DNA of 63,719 nucleotides from CAYQJS01 sp964417895 (GTDB lineage Bacteria; Chloroflexota; UBA6077; SHYK01). The DNA is taken from assembly GCA_964417895.1 (NCBI GenBank), contig CAYQJS010000032.1, forward strand, positions 1 through 63,719. The letters run 5' to 3'. Under the pieces are notes generated by a model, which saw nothing but the letters and a program-made list of their open reading frames with translations, was not told where the DNA came from and made no database searches. The first letter of the stretch is position 1, and every line of letters begins with the position of its first letter. This document shows, in pieces, positions 1-9,287 of this stretch. Both the position numbers and the translations under genes were made by a program.

Positions 1-41
1 GCCCCGATTACGAGCAGCAGCGCCAGCACCAACCCTTCCAT
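1..41 (-). CDS. N-terminus of a protein running off the window edge
   Basis: An ATG at 41 on the minus strand opens a frame of 13 codons to the window edge. It encodes a short charged start followed by a very hydrophobic stretch (M-E-G-L-V-L-A-L-L-L-V-I-G), as expected for a signal peptide or first membrane helix. GAGG lies about 9 bases upstream. It follows the M6-like protease gene on the same strand after a gap of about 100 bases. Nothing can be said about function. Confidence 0.35.
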   Translation of the reverse strand, partial: MEGLVLALLLVIG

Positions 42-138
42 CTTCTCATTCCTCTACGAGATCTGCGTGGCAACCACGCAAGCCGATGATAACAGGACCG
101 AGCACCGAGGAAAGGCATTGCCACCCAGTCTCGGGCTG

Positions 139-2043
139 TCAGTCCTCCATCCTGATATTCAAGCTGTAGCTCGCTCGCTGCAAGGTCACAGGGGTGGTGG
201 CAGACACAATGAGTACTGCACGATCCAACTGCCGTCCCCGGGCAGACCATGCGGCCCGCCCGCCGGCGTCCACGGGGATCCGAGCTACCGACGGGGTTCC
301 CTGTATCCACTCGATGACCTGCATTGACCAATGTTGAGGCAGCGTTGCGCCAACTCTCGCCCAACCCTCGCCGTGCCAGTCCGTGGCATCTTCGGCGCCG
401 TCGGCGTACCCCAGGGGCTCGATCATGATGTCGTCGATGGCGACTCCTTCGCGAACAATGGTGTCGTCTGTGATATGGCTGAACCTGAGCCACATCGGTC
501 CACCCACGAATGGGCTGATGTCGATCGACTCGCGGAGCCACTGCGGACGGAACCCTCCGCTCTGGCCCGTGTACCCGATGCCCAGGTTGTTGCCCGTGGG
601 ATTCGGCCGCGACATTCCAGGCCCTTCAAGCAGGGTCCACGTCCTCCCCTCGTTGGTCGATACCGACACGTATGCGAAGTCATACCCGCGCTCAAGGTCA
701 TACCACGTGCTGAAGGAAAGCTCCGCGTTCTGCAAGCCGGCGAGATCGAAGCGCCTCGTGAGCGTGGCCGTGGAGGAGTCCGCGCTTCCGCCGTACCACA
801 TCGCTTCTCCCTTGTAGGGGGCTGCCGCGATTAGGGGCACGGTGGATGCACCTGCGAACTCCACATCGAGCGCCGGCGACAGAGGTAGCTCGTAGTAGTC
901 CGCCCCGAACTGCGCCACGCTCGCCTCGATGGCATCCGGCCCGTTGGCCCGCTGCATCACCGGCGGTTCAGGATGAATCAACACGTAGGTCGGCACAGCT
1001 GAACCTGCTGGTGACTGGACAACGTTGGCCACGAGCCAGTCGTCGTAGATCTCTCCGAACGTGAGCCCGCGCTCCGCGAGGAGGCCCTGCACGCTGGCAG
1101 TGCCGCGGGTATGGCGCGTCACGAGCGAAAACAGCGCCTCGTCGCCAAAACGGTCCACGAGGTACCGCAGAAACCAGCTTGCTGCTTCATAGTGAGCGGT
1201 CACCGGGGCCGATCCTGACTCGCCGTCCGACCAGGACGTGAGCTGAAGATCCGGCATAGCAGCGTGGCTCAGGGACGCGGGCCGTGTGTTCGGATAAAGG
1301 AGAGAGCTCACCACTTCCGCGAGCCCCTCCTTAATCCAGGTATCCTCGGCAGGGTGCACGTTCCAGTGCACCAGGTGGGTAAACTCATGCGCCAGCGTCG
1401 CCAGATAGCTCTGACCGCCCACCTCCAGAGCGCGGATGTTCAAATAAATGATTTCGCGCTCGTTCGAATACGGGTGGACGGAGCGGGGATAGGCGTCTGA
1501 GGAAGAGACGTAGCCGGCCACCCCTGGCGTTTCTCCGTTGAACATCGTGATACGCGGGTCGTTGTCTACCCCTGGGAAGGCCTCACTGCCGATGAGGCGA
1601 CGGACGAGCGGATAAATGCGGTCGTCGAACGCCTCGGCGCTACGCGCGAGCTCGGCCTCGGACACCTGGAACCCGCGCTGAACGTACCAGTAAGCCCGTC
1701 GGCCCACGTGCTGCAGCACGGCCTCGACCTGGAAATTCTCCGGCGGCCGTTGGCGAGCGATCCAGAAGGTATCCGTCCGTCCCCGTGAATAGCCGGGGAC
1801 TTCGAAGTTCACGACGCGGGGAGGAGATCCGAGTCCGACGTACTGCCGGCTCAGGAGGGCAAGGTCGCGAGGGACCGGTTCTGCCGCCACGACTGTGCGG
1901 AGGGTGTCATCGGGTGAGAGCTGAGCACCGGGGCTAGCTTCAGTCGGGCGGACGGCCGGTAGGACGCAGACAGACAGAACACAAACGGCCAGAGAAAGTG
2001 GGTACCGACGGATGAACTGGGGCACGGATGACCTCGAGCGCAT
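139..2043 (-). CDS. Secreted M6-like (immune inhibitor A type) zinc metalloprotease
   Basis: The 634-residue protein begins with a basic stretch and a hydrophobic core (residues about 14-36), a likely signal peptide. The zinc-protease motif HEFTH is at residues 219-223, with a downstream Glu (E239, in IKEGLAEV) in the right place for the third zinc ligand. The C-terminal third has an aromatic-rich beta region (STWYDLERGYDFAYV, then AIDDIMIEPLG) resembling the region after the catalytic domain in immune-inhibitor-A (M6) proteases. The expected role is extracellular proteolysis. M30-like relatives also carry HExxH and cannot be excluded. It is separated from the upstream recombinase gene by a REP-like repeat. 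Confidence 0.8.
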   Translation of the reverse strand: MRSRSSVPQFIRRYPLSLAVCVLSVCVLPAVRPTEASPGAQLSPDDTLRTVVAAEPVPRDLALLSRQYVGLGSPPRVVNFEVPGYSRGRTDTFWIARQRPPENFQVEAVLQHVGRRAYWYVQRGFQVSEAELARSAEAFDDRIYPLVRRLIGSEAFPGVDNDPRITMFNGETPGVAGYVSSSDAYPRSVHPYSNEREIIYLNIRALEVGGQSYLATLAHEFTHLVHWNVHPAEDTWIKEGLAEVVSSLLYPNTRPASLSHAAMPDLQLTSWSDGESGSAPVTAHYEAASWFLRYLVDRFGDEALFSLVTRHTRGTASVQGLLAERGLTFGEIYDDWLVANVVQSPAGSAVPTYVLIHPEPPVMQRANGPDAIEASVAQFGADYYELPLSPALDVEFAGASTVPLIAAAPYKGEAMWYGGSADSSTATLTRRFDLAGLQNAELSFSTWYDLERGYDFAYVSVSTNEGRTWTLLEGPGMSRPNPTGNNLGIGYTGQSGGFRPQWLRESIDISPFVGGPMWLRFSHITDDTIVREGVAIDDIMIEPLGYADGAEDATDWHGEGWARVGATLPQHWSMQVIEWIQGTPSVARIPVDAGGRAAWSARGRQLDRAVLIVSATTPVTLQRASYSLNIRMED

Positions 2044-2121
2044 CGGGCCGACTCGGCCATGCCTCGATTGTAGCCAAGGGGGCGCTACCCTGGAGGCGCG
2101 GTCGAAAAGGTCCTGGTAAGA

Positions 2122-2177
2122 CCGCTCATCCTGAGCTTGTCGAAGGACATGTGGTTCGACAGGCTCACCACGAGCGG
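2122..2177. repeat. REP-like imperfect palindrome
   Basis: CCGCTCATCCTGAGCTTGTC at the left is matched in inverted orientation by GTTCGACAGGCTCACCACGA and GCGG at the right, around a short centre. Elements built on CCTGAGC-TTGTCGAAGG are dispersed intergenic palindromes known from many GC-rich bacteria. It sits in the only long non-coding stretch between the recombinase and protease genes and could fold in RNA from either strand. Confidence 0.7.
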
Positions 2178-2209
2178 TTTTCGGCCGCGCCTCTAGAGCA
2201 ACGCCATCA

Positions 2210-3151
2210 TCACGCCCCTTTGGCGTGGGCCTGGTTTCTGCGAAGGGCGTGCGAGTAGATCTGGGTTGTCGAGATGTTCACGTGGCCCAGCAGTTCCTTC
2301 AGCGCGCGCAACGCAGTCCCCTTTCCCACTTGGTGGAGCGCAAAAGAATGCCGCAAGCTGTGAGGGGTGATCTCGCTGCGAATACCAGCTCGCCGTGCTC
2401 GCTCCTTCATGATGAGCCAGAAGCCCTGCCGGGTGAGGCGAGTCCCTCGATGGTTGAGGAAGATGGCGTCCTTTTCCCGATCGTCGGAGCGGGCCATGTA
2501 GGGCCGTCCCCCTGACAGATAAGCATCCAGTAGCGGGCGCGCAACTTGGTCCACGGGAAGCGATCGCATGCGCCCTGCCCTCCCTCGGCAGCAGACTGTG
2601 GAGTGCTCCAGGTCCAGGTCGTGGAGGTCCAGAGCAACCACCTCGCTCACACGCATCCCCGTGTGGTAGAGGAGGGCAATCATGGCACGGTTGCGCAGGT
2701 GCTCGGGCGCCTCTCCTGGGGTTGCTCCGTCCAGCAGTGCTTCGACGTCGGCGGCGCTGATTGCGTGCGGAGCCGATCGTCTCACTTGGGGCGAGCCAAG
2801 CGATACGGCCGGGTTTTTCGCGACGAGCCCTGTATCCGCAGCATAGCGGAAGAAGGACTTAACTGCTGCTACTTTCCGGGCCACTGTCGCCTGCGAGTAC
2901 TGCTTTTCCCGCAGATTGAGCACGAAGCCCGCCACAGTCCCCGAGTCCAGGCCTTCGATCGATCGGGGATCGTGCAATCCGCCGTTGGAACTGGCCCGCG
3001 GCACCGAGTCGAGGTACTCGAGGAACTGCCGCAGATCGTTGTGATAGGCAGAGACCGTATTGGGCGCGGCCCTACGCTGATTCGCCATGTGGTGAAGGAA
3101 AAGGTCGATGCCATCAGACACGTTGTGTTTGCGTGCTCCGTTGCGAATCAC
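2210..3151 (-). CDS. Tyrosine recombinase, XerC/XerD-like
   Basis: Site-specific recombinase of the phage-integrase family. An N-terminal SAM-like core-binding region (FLHHMANQRRAAPNTVSAYH) is followed by the catalytic domain. Numbered from a possible upstream start at 3199, the motifs are Arg183 (TGMR), H280-x-x-R283 (HSLR), His306 (LGH) and Tyr315. The beta-hairpin that usually carries the catalytic Lys reads RGRAGRMRSLPV and contains only Arg. The GTG at 3151 is preferred because GGGGG lies just upstream and it avoids overlap with the GNAT gene ending at 3171; GTG 3121 is also possible. With no partner Xer gene or phage genes nearby, a chromosome-dimer or element-integration role cannot be decided. 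Confidence 0.85.
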   Translation of the reverse strand: MIRNGARKHNVSDGIDLFLHHMANQRRAAPNTVSAYHNDLRQFLEYLDSVPRASSNGGLHDPRSIEGLDSGTVAGFVLNLREKQYSQATVARKVAAVKSFFRYAADTGLVAKNPAVSLGSPQVRRSAPHAISAADVEALLDGATPGEAPEHLRNRAMIALLYHTGMRVSEVVALDLHDLDLEHSTVCCRGRAGRMRSLPVDQVARPLLDAYLSGGRPYMARSDDREKDAIFLNHRGTRLTRQGFWLIMKERARRAGIRSEITPHSLRHSFALHQVGKGTALRALKELLGHVNISTTQIYSHALRRNQAHAKGA

Positions 3152-3170
3152 TGCACCCCCAGCATCCCGA

Positions 3171-3656
3171 CTACGGTCGGAAGCGCGGCCCACGCCCACT
3201 GCGAGCGGCCTCTGCCGCCGACTCTCGCGTCCATTGCCACACGTTGAACCAGCTAGGCCTCCGGTACTCCGTGCCCTCGAGCATAAAGCCCGCGATGCTC
3301 CGGATGATTTGGTTCCATTCCGTTGCGTCTGCTCGCACCTTGATGGTGGCCTGGGCGGGCCTGAGCGAGCGCATGAGCTCCATCAGTAGCTGCTTTGCCA
3401 TCCCAGGGTGCGGGCTGTCGCCCTCCGTACCCACGTCGCGGATCGTGAGGACGTCGTCGACACGGATGTGCCATTCGACGAAGGCGCACACGAGCCAATC
3501 CCGTAGCCTGCCGTCGTACCGTTCGAGGAGGAGCAGCTCGCCCCGTTGCGCAGCTGCCCGGTGCCCCTCGCTGCGCCCTTTGCCATCCGGGTGCGATAGG
3601 GTCGTGCCGGCTAATTGGCGAACCGCGCCGGTATCCTGGACCGTCGCCGGACGCAT
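3171..3656 (-). CDS. GNAT-family N-acetyltransferase-like protein
   Basis: About 161 residues. The start (MRPATVQDTGAVRQLAGTT) resembles the first strand and helix of GNAT proteins. The centre has the DWLVCAFVEWHIRVDDVLTIRDV strands, then a helix with G-M-A-K-Q-L-L-M-E-L, the usual position of the acetyl-CoA-binding loop and helix. The end (GFMLEGTEYRRPSW) is typical of the last strand. A TTG start at 3683 is possible, but ATG 3656 begins exactly at the domain. The substrate is unknown. It lies directly upstream of the recombinase gene and may be cotranscribed with it. Confidence 0.6.
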   Translation of the reverse strand: MRPATVQDTGAVRQLAGTTLSHPDGKGRSEGHRAAAQRGELLLLERYDGRLRDWLVCAFVEWHIRVDDVLTIRDVGTEGDSPHPGMAKQLLMELMRSLRPAQATIKVRADATEWNQIIRSIAGFMLEGTEYRRPSWFNVWQWTRESAAEAARSGRGPRFRP

Positions 3657-3846
3657 GCGGTAGGAGAACCCTTCGGCAGCCAATTACCCACCAAACTGGT
3701 GAGATAACCACGTCTCCCCACCCGAGCAGCCGGCGGATCCGACTTTCTGTCTACTCACCGATTCTCGGAGGAAGAGGGTCACAGCCCCGTATCGTTCAGG
3801 TGCGGCCAGATCACAGACGCGTCACGACAATGCTATGTCGCATCGG

Positions 3847-4575
3847 TCAGTTTCGGTCGGCTTCGCTTTCCACGCGGGGCATCGTGTAGCCGACGCCGGG
3901 CCGGGTGACTACGTACCGGGTGGACTCGGCGTCCTCGCCGAGCTTGCCACGAAGGCGGGCGACGTTGACGCGGAGAAGATGGGCCTCGTCCTGGTATCCG
4001 CTCCCCCACACACGCAGGAGGATGTCCTCCTGGGTAAGTGTCCGTCCAAGATTCTGCCCGAGGCAGGCGAGAAGCTTGTATTCGGTGGGTGTCACAGGAA
4101 CCTCCCGCCCTGTAAGGGTCACGAGATGCTGGGCGTAGTCGATCATCAGCTGGCCGTTGTGAAGGACAGCGGGGGTTCGATCCTGGGCTGTGAAGCTCGT
4201 TCGGCGGAGGACAGCCTGGACTCGGGCGCGCAGCTCCGCCGGGCCGAAAGGCTTGATTACGTAGTCGTCGGCGCCGAGCTCCAGGCCGCGCACGATGTCT
4301 TGCTCTTCGTCGCGCCCGGAAAGGATGATGATGGGAGTCCAACTGAACTCCCGGATGCGGCCGAGTACCTCGTAGCCATCCATCCCCGGCATCATGAGGT
4401 CGAGCACCAGGAGATCAGGGTCCTCGGACTCGAACAGATCGAGGGCCGACACCCCGTCCGTCGCAGCTGCGACGCGGTACCCGGCCTGCTCAAGATTCCG
4501 ACGCACCAGACGAATCATCTTTGCGTCATCGTCGGCGATCTCGATGCACATGGGCCTCGCGCTCTTGGCGTGCAT
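3847..4575 (-). CDS. OmpR/KdpE-type response regulator
   Basis: The 242-residue protein has an N-terminal receiver domain with the acidic pocket DDD (residues 15-17), phospho-acceptor Asp59 (LLVLDLMMPGMDG), a conserved Ser (IILSG) and Lys (YVIKPFG). A C-terminal winged-helix DNA-binding domain follows (VTPTEYKLLACLGQNLGRTL, then RVNVARLRGKLG and a V-T-x-P-G-V-G-Y end). It acts in the cytoplasm as a transcription factor. It lies 44 bases downstream of the sensor kinase on the same strand, so the two form a two-component pair. A second start at Met9 is possible. The domain ending resembles KdpE, but no kdp genes are present. Confidence 0.93.
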   Translation of the reverse strand: MHAKSARPMCIEIADDDAKMIRLVRRNLEQAGYRVAAATDGVSALDLFESEDPDLLVLDLMMPGMDGYEVLGRIREFSWTPIIILSGRDEEQDIVRGLELGADDYVIKPFGPAELRARVQAVLRRTSFTAQDRTPAVLHNGQLMIDYAQHLVTLTGREVPVTPTEYKLLACLGQNLGRTLTQEDILLRVWGSGYQDEAHLLRVNVARLRGKLGEDAESTRYVVTRPGVGYTMPRVESEADRN

Positions 4576-4619
4576 TGCTTCTCCGATTCTACCGGTGTCG
4601 GGACAGAACCATATCCGCG

Positions 4620-7364
4620 CTACACGCCGACCCGGGCGCCCGACGCATCGCTTGTAGCACCGAGGAGGGTGGGAGCTCGTGGCACTGTAAAGGAAAAAGT
4701 GCTACCGACGCCCGGCTCGCTTTCGACCCAAATGCGGCCGCCGTGCGCTTCGATGATACCCTTGCAGATCGCGAGCCCGAGACCGGTTCCTGCGATGATC
4801 TCCGCTTTACCACTTTCCGCCCGTTCGTAGGGTCGGAAAATACGGTCCCATTGATGGCGCGGAATGCCAACTCCCTGGTCTGATACCGATACCAGCACCT
4901 CCGCCTGGGTGTCCTTGGCTGCCACTGTTATGGCACCCCCTGCGGGTGAGTATTTCACGGCATTCTCCAAGAGGTTGCGGAGCACCTGTCTGAAGCGCTT
5001 TGAGTCCGCCATCACCAGCGCGTCCCAGGGCACCGTGTTTTCAAAGCTGTGCCGTCGTCGGTCAATCGAGCCCAACTCTCTGTCCACGGCCCGGGCGAGA
5101 TTCACGGGCTCCAGCTCCAGGCGCACCGCTCCCGCTTCGAGTCGGGACAGATCGAGGAGGTGCTCGAGCAGGTCTTTGATTCGGTCGGCTTCCTCCTCGA
5201 TGGTGCGTAGGTAGCTCTCTTGCTCGCCCGGATCCATCGTTTCCGCGGACTCCAGAAGCTCTTGCGCGTGCCCCTTGATATTGCCAAGCGGGCCTCTCAA
5301 GTCGTGCGAGACGTTATTGAGGAGCTCGGTCTTCATCCTGTCCAGTTCCCGGTACGCGGACACCTTGCCGGACTCCACTCGCAGACGGATGTTCTGGATG
5401 GCGACCGCGGCCTGCTGGGCGAGCGCCTGCACGACTCGTGTCTCGGCTGGCCCAAAAGTTCGATTCCCAGCCCGGTGGAGCTCCACGTAGCCGAGGGGAT
5501 TTCCCCCATACCGTATCGGTTCACTGAGCCGATCATCCTGTCTGAAAGGGATGTCTCCTTCATTGCGACTCCGAAAATGGGCGATCGGGGTGAGGGCGCC
5601 CCGCGACCCGCCCTCCGCAAGGAAAACGGAGCCGCGGTCGAACGCGAATTGCGACCTCATCGATTCCAGCAGGTGCCAGGCAACATCATTAACTGTACGC
5701 GCCGCGACGGCTTGCTCCGCGAAGCGGGGAACAAGCGTGGTTTCCCGAAGCTGGCTCTCGAGCTCGCCAAGCAGCTCGAACCGGCGGAGGGCTGCCGCCG
5801 CCTGGCCCGCGATGAGCACAGCCTTCTGCTGGTCGAATGGCGTAAACGGCGAACCTCCTTGCTCGCGCACGAGGACGAGTGATCCACAGGGCGTCATTTC
5901 CTGGACGATGGGCACACCCAGGAGGGCGTCCGCCTCGAGGTAGGTAGACAGGAAACGGTTGGCGCGAGCCTCGGGGGCAGCGACCAGACACGCCTCGGGC
6001 TCGCCCCGGCGGAACACGCGCACTGCCAGAGCATCGGAGTCGCTCAAGAGGAGGCGTCTGCCAACGAGCCTCTCGCGACGCTCGGGCGCCGCGGCCACCA
6101 GAACGAGGGCATCGTCCTCGACGAGCCAGGCGAGCACTGCGTCCGCCCGGACGACTTGCGAAGCGAGAGCGCAGGAGCGTCGGAGTGCTTCCTTCGGCGC
6201 GAGGCTCGACCCAGCATCCGACTGCAGGCTGTTCAAACGCGCCTCAAGCTCGAGTGACGCGCTGAGGCGTTCCACTGACTGCCGTCGCTCGACGATTCGG
6301 AGCGCCTCTCGCACCGCAAGACACCCCCCTATAGCGACCAGCAGAAGCGGCATAGGCGGGCCAGACCGCTCAAGGGCGAGCGCTCCGACAACCAACGCCA
6401 GAATCCCGATCATTGCAGGGATCGGGAAAGGGGGCGGTGCGAGGGAGTCTTTGAAAGACTCGATCCTCCCTGCCCTCGCAGCGGCCGCGAGCGCGGCGCC
6501 AGCCAGCAGCCCGAAGCCGGCCGACTCTGGGATCCAGGCCGCTCGGGCCCAGGGTCCTTGCACCACCAGCTCGGGGCTCGTGAGCATTTCCACCAACAGA
6601 AGACAGGCTGCGCCTCCGCCAATCGCGAGAGCAGACCAGCGGCGCGGCCGCCCCAACTGGGGAGCTGCCACGGTCGAGGTCAAGGCCGGCAGCAGAAGAG
6701 CTCCTGCTCCAGCGACGGACGCGGTTGCCGCGGACGGAAGCGTCGCCGTCAGTGGGGGGAAGCCCGACCATCCCCACACCGCGGCGGCGGTCGCCAGGGT
6801 CAGCGCATCGATCAGAGTCCCCCTGGATCGCACGGCGCTGCGCCTGATCTCGGGCCAGGCGATGCAGGCCATCGTAGCGCTGATGGCGAACACCAGAGTA
6901 CCGGTATCGGCGAAGGTCAGGGTGCCCGAGGAACCGGGGCGGCTCTGGAGCAGACCGCCGGCGACACTCCCTGCGCCCAGGCCCCCAAAGGCCGCCGCGA
7001 GCGTCCACCATACCGGCGACTCCTCGTCCATTCGCCGCGCGGTCCACGCGCACGCCAGCAAACAGGCCAGTGCTCCTGACACAAAGCCAAGGTGATCTGA
7101 CAGGAGATGCGCAAAGGCCACAGCAGCCGCCACGAGGGCGCCCAGCGCTAGCGCTCGAAGCTCGGCGGGATTGAGCGTGAGTCGCGGCACGCGAGGTGGC
7201 CGTGCACGCGCTCGTGGCCCCCGCCGCTCTGCTACGGATAGCGGCAAATCAATAGGCCCGTTGCGTAAGGATCCGCGCGTACGGCGCATACTGGAGCGTG
7301 CACCCCCGCCGGCGCGACTGTACGGGAAGCACCGGGCGATGACAAGCGCAGCGCACGCACACAT
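4620..7364 (-). CDS. Membrane sensor histidine kinase with two GAF-like regions
   Basis: About 914 residues. The N-terminal third holds roughly eight to ten hydrophobic segments (about residues 68-360), then two GAF-like sensory regions (about 395-520 and 535-660). A HisKA region with His687 (NNVSHDLRGPLG) and an HATPase domain with N-box NLLENAVKYSP, DQGVGIP and GTGLGLAICKGIIEAHGG complete it. It is expected to autophosphorylate and pass phosphate to the adjacent regulator. The layout, with a multi-helix membrane region and GAF followed by kinase, recalls KdpD-like and MHYT-type sensors, but I cannot name the signal. The start is uncertain; ATG 7289 would remove 25 residues without touching a domain. 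Confidence 0.9.
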   Translation of the reverse strand: MCACAALVIARCFPYSRAGGGARSSMRRTRGSLRNGPIDLPLSVAERRGPRARARPPRVPRLTLNPAELRALALGALVAAAVAFAHLLSDHLGFVSGALACLLACAWTARRMDEESPVWWTLAAAFGGLGAGSVAGGLLQSRPGSSGTLTFADTGTLVFAISATMACIAWPEIRRSAVRSRGTLIDALTLATAAAVWGWSGFPPLTATLPSAATASVAGAGALLLPALTSTVAAPQLGRPRRWSALAIGGGAACLLLVEMLTSPELVVQGPWARAAWIPESAGFGLLAGAALAAAARAGRIESFKDSLAPPPFPIPAMIGILALVVGALALERSGPPMPLLLVAIGGCLAVREALRIVERRQSVERLSASLELEARLNSLQSDAGSSLAPKEALRRSCALASQVVRADAVLAWLVEDDALVLVAAAPERRERLVGRRLLLSDSDALAVRVFRRGEPEACLVAAPEARANRFLSTYLEADALLGVPIVQEMTPCGSLVLVREQGGSPFTPFDQQKAVLIAGQAAAALRRFELLGELESQLRETTLVPRFAEQAVAARTVNDVAWHLLESMRSQFAFDRGSVFLAEGGSRGALTPIAHFRSRNEGDIPFRQDDRLSEPIRYGGNPLGYVELHRAGNRTFGPAETRVVQALAQQAAVAIQNIRLRVESGKVSAYRELDRMKTELLNNVSHDLRGPLGNIKGHAQELLESAETMDPGEQESYLRTIEEEADRIKDLLEHLLDLSRLEAGAVRLELEPVNLARAVDRELGSIDRRRHSFENTVPWDALVMADSKRFRQVLRNLLENAVKYSPAGGAITVAAKDTQAEVLVSVSDQGVGIPRHQWDRIFRPYERAESGKAEIIAGTGLGLAICKGIIEAHGGRIWVESEPGVGSTFSFTVPRAPTLLGATSDASGARVGV

Positions 7365-7404
7365 GGCCCAAAACGAGAGGATCTAAGCGTTGTCGGGGTT
7401 CGAA

Positions 7405-7433
7405 TTGACAGCGCCCGGCAACGTTGCTAGGAT
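7405..7433 (+). promoter_or_regulatory. Sigma-70-type promoter upstream of the PuuD-like gene
   Basis: TTGACA (7405-7410), a 17-base spacer and TAGGAT (7428-7433) match the sigma-70 consensus closely. The predicted start is about 30 bases upstream of the ATG at 7472. The region lies between two divergently transcribed genes. Confidence 0.7.
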
Positions 7434-7471
7434 GCGTCGGCGCACCCAAGAAACTGAGGAGGGAATGTTCG

Positions 7472-8065
7472 ATGCCCGATATCGCTAGCCAATCGTTCCT
7501 CATGTTCCTCTTTCGTTGGTTCCACTTCCTGGCGGGCATTACCTGGATTGGTCTCTTGTATTTCCTGAACCTCGTCAACGTCCGGTTTGCGGCTTCGATC
7601 GACGCCTCGGTGCGCCCAACCGTCATTCCGCCACTTCAAACGCGCGTGCTGGCCTGGTTTCGCCACGCGGCATGGGTCACTGTCCTCGCCGGTCTCGTTC
7701 TGATCTGGATGATGTACTGGCAACGCGGGGATGTTGTGACAACCGACAACGCCAAGACCATCTTCACCGGCATGATTCTGGGCCTGATCATGCTTTTCAA
7801 CGTGTGGGTCTTCGTCTGGCCAAATCAGAAGAAGATCATCGGAGCGATGCGCGCGGGCCAGGCCCCCGACCCCTCCTGGGGCCGGGCGGCGCTCTACGCG
7901 TCCCGCACCAACTTCACGCTGTCCTTCCCTATGCTGCTCTTCATGGCGGGGTCCTCGCATTTCCCCATGGACTGGGGCGGGATCATTGTGCTCGGCGTCA
8001 TAGCAGCGATCATCGGGTTCCTCGTGGTGTTCACCGTACAGAAGTGGTCGGCCGCCCGCTTCTAA
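7472..8065 (+). CDS. PuuD-like membrane protein (urate oxidase N-terminal domain family)
   Basis: About 197 residues with several hydrophobic helices. The N-terminal signature FRWFHFLAGITWIGLLYFLN, with its conserved His and Trp, is characteristic of the membrane domain of the urate hydroxylase PuuD. The cytochrome c domain that follows in full PuuD is absent, so electron transfer would need another partner. The ATG at 7472 has GAGGGA about 7 bases upstream; an in-frame TTG further up lacks one. There are no other purine-catabolism genes nearby, so urate as substrate is only a family-based guess. Confidence 0.7.
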   Translation: MPDIASQSFLMFLFRWFHFLAGITWIGLLYFLNLVNVRFAASIDASVRPTVIPPLQTRVLAWFRHAAWVTVLAGLVLIWMMYWQRGDVVTTDNAKTIFTGMILGLIMLFNVWVFVWPNQKKIIGAMRAGQAPDPSWGRAALYASRTNFTLSFPMLLFMAGSSHFPMDWGGIIVLGVIAAIIGFLVVFTVQKWSAARF

Positions 8066-8159
8066 CGCAGAAACCAGGGGACGTGGGCGAGGTTCCGGGT
8101 GCCGAACTCCGGTGGGCAAGAGTGTAGAATGTCGCGGTATATCCCCAGGAGGGCGACGT

Positions 8160-8675
8160 TTGAGGACGGTCCGCGACGTGTCCTCGGGCGGCGTCATCAC
8201 CCAGATGGATGCCGGCGGATTCCAGGTTGTCTTGGTGGGGCGTGCTCGCCCCGAGCGTTGGAGCATCCCGAAGGGAACCCCGATCCCTGGCGAAACGCTC
8301 GAGCAGACGGCCGTTCGGGAAGTTCGAGAGGAAACAGGCCTCTCGGTGCGAATCCTCGAGCGACTTGGCGACATCACCTACTGGTTCTCGACGCGGGGCA
8401 CCCGCCACCACAAAACGGTCCATTTCTACCTGCTTGAGGCCCTCGGTGGAAGTATGGAGGACCACGACTGGGAGAACGACTTCGTTGCGTGGGTACCCGA
8501 GGTGGAGGCGCTCCGGCGGATGTCGTTTGCCAGCGAGGTCGTGATTGTCGAGCGTGCGCTCGAACGCACCCGCGCGCGTCTTTGTGAGCGGGGCGCCGCG
8601 AGCACCGGCGCTTCCGCGACCGACGCCTCTGGGCTTCCCCCACGAGTCGCCACGCCGGCGACCAGGCGCCTCTAG
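8160..8675 (+). CDS. Nudix hydrolase
   Basis: About 171 residues. The Nudix box is intact (G-x5-E-x7-REVREETGL, around GETLEQTAVREVREETGLSV), providing the metal-binding Glu residues that cleave a nucleoside diphosphate linked to another group. The front strand reads DVSSGGVITQ and a conserved WSIPKG precedes the box. The last 35 residues are low-complexity and rich in Ala, Ser and Arg. TTG at 8160 is chosen because AGGAGGG precedes it by about 7 bases and the domain starts immediately after. The substrate is unknown. A second Nudix gene follows 170 bases downstream. Confidence 0.87.
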   Translation: MRTVRDVSSGGVITQMDAGGFQVVLVGRARPERWSIPKGTPIPGETLEQTAVREVREETGLSVRILERLGDITYWFSTRGTRHHKTVHFYLLEALGGSMEDHDWENDFVAWVPEVEALRRMSFASEVVIVERALERTRARLCERGAASTGASATDASGLPPRVATPATRRL

Positions 8676-8844
8676 TGGCGGGATTCGCCTCGCCGCGTCG
8701 GCGCACGCGCTCCTGACCATCAGCGTCGCGGGGCCCAGGCGGAGTGGGCCAGACCCCGACCTCACGAGAATTTCGGCAGCGGATGACGCGCTCGACCAGG
8801 CCAGGGCCCAAGGCTGGAACCGAGCCAGCATGCGGCCGTAGGCA

Positions 8845-9264
8845 ATGCCAGCCGAGCAAGCCGGCGGTATAATCGTCTGGCGCGATAGGATAGTGCTGCG
8901 GCGCACCTTGCGTGGCGAATGGGTGTTTCCGAAGGGCTGGATCGACCCAGGGGAGACAGTAGAACACGCCGCGCTGCGCGAGGTTCGCGAAGAGACTGGT
9001 GTCCAGGCGGAAATCGTCCAGCTCGGCGGGCGGACTCTTGTAGAGGTCGAAGGCCGGACGCGTGAGGTTGTCTACTATTTGATGCGCGTCACCGATAGCC
9101 CGGAATGGGCCGAGCACGCTGGCGCCGACGCCGCCAGCGTGCCCATCGACGACGTGGGTGGCATGCTTACGTTCGAGAACAACCGACAACTCTGGGACCA
9201 GCTGTCCGGCGAAGTCCGCCGCCTGATTCGAACGCGCCGCGGCTGGTCCTCCGCTGGCCGCTAG
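8845..9264 (+). CDS. Nudix hydrolase
   Basis: The 139-residue protein is almost entirely a Nudix domain: AGGIIVWRDRIVLRRT, then WVFPKGWIDPGE and the catalytic helix EHAALREVREETGV. Compact single-domain Nudix proteins of this type often act on NTP-derived or dinucleoside polyphosphate substrates, but the substrate cannot be read here. It precedes the aminotransferase gene by 23 bases, so cotranscription is likely. Together with the gene before it, it makes a tandem Nudix pair of low mutual similarity. Confidence 0.88.
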   Translation: MPAEQAGGIIVWRDRIVLRRTLRGEWVFPKGWIDPGETVEHAALREVREETGVQAEIVQLGGRTLVEVEGRTREVVYYLMRVTDSPEWAEHAGADAASVPIDDVGGMLTFENNRQLWDQLSGEVRRLIRTRRGWSSAGR

Positions 9265-9287
9265 AAAAGGGCACATCTCTCCGATGA

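Noticed and set aside
7391..7407. GGGGTTCGAATTG, which resembles a tRNA T-loop
   Set aside because: The flanking bases do not pair into a T-stem and no acceptor or anticodon arm is present; the segment instead overlaps a sigma-70 promoter.
8866..8876. TATAAT within the second Nudix gene
   Set aside because: It lies in coding sequence a few codons after the start and no -35 box stands at 16-18 bases upstream.
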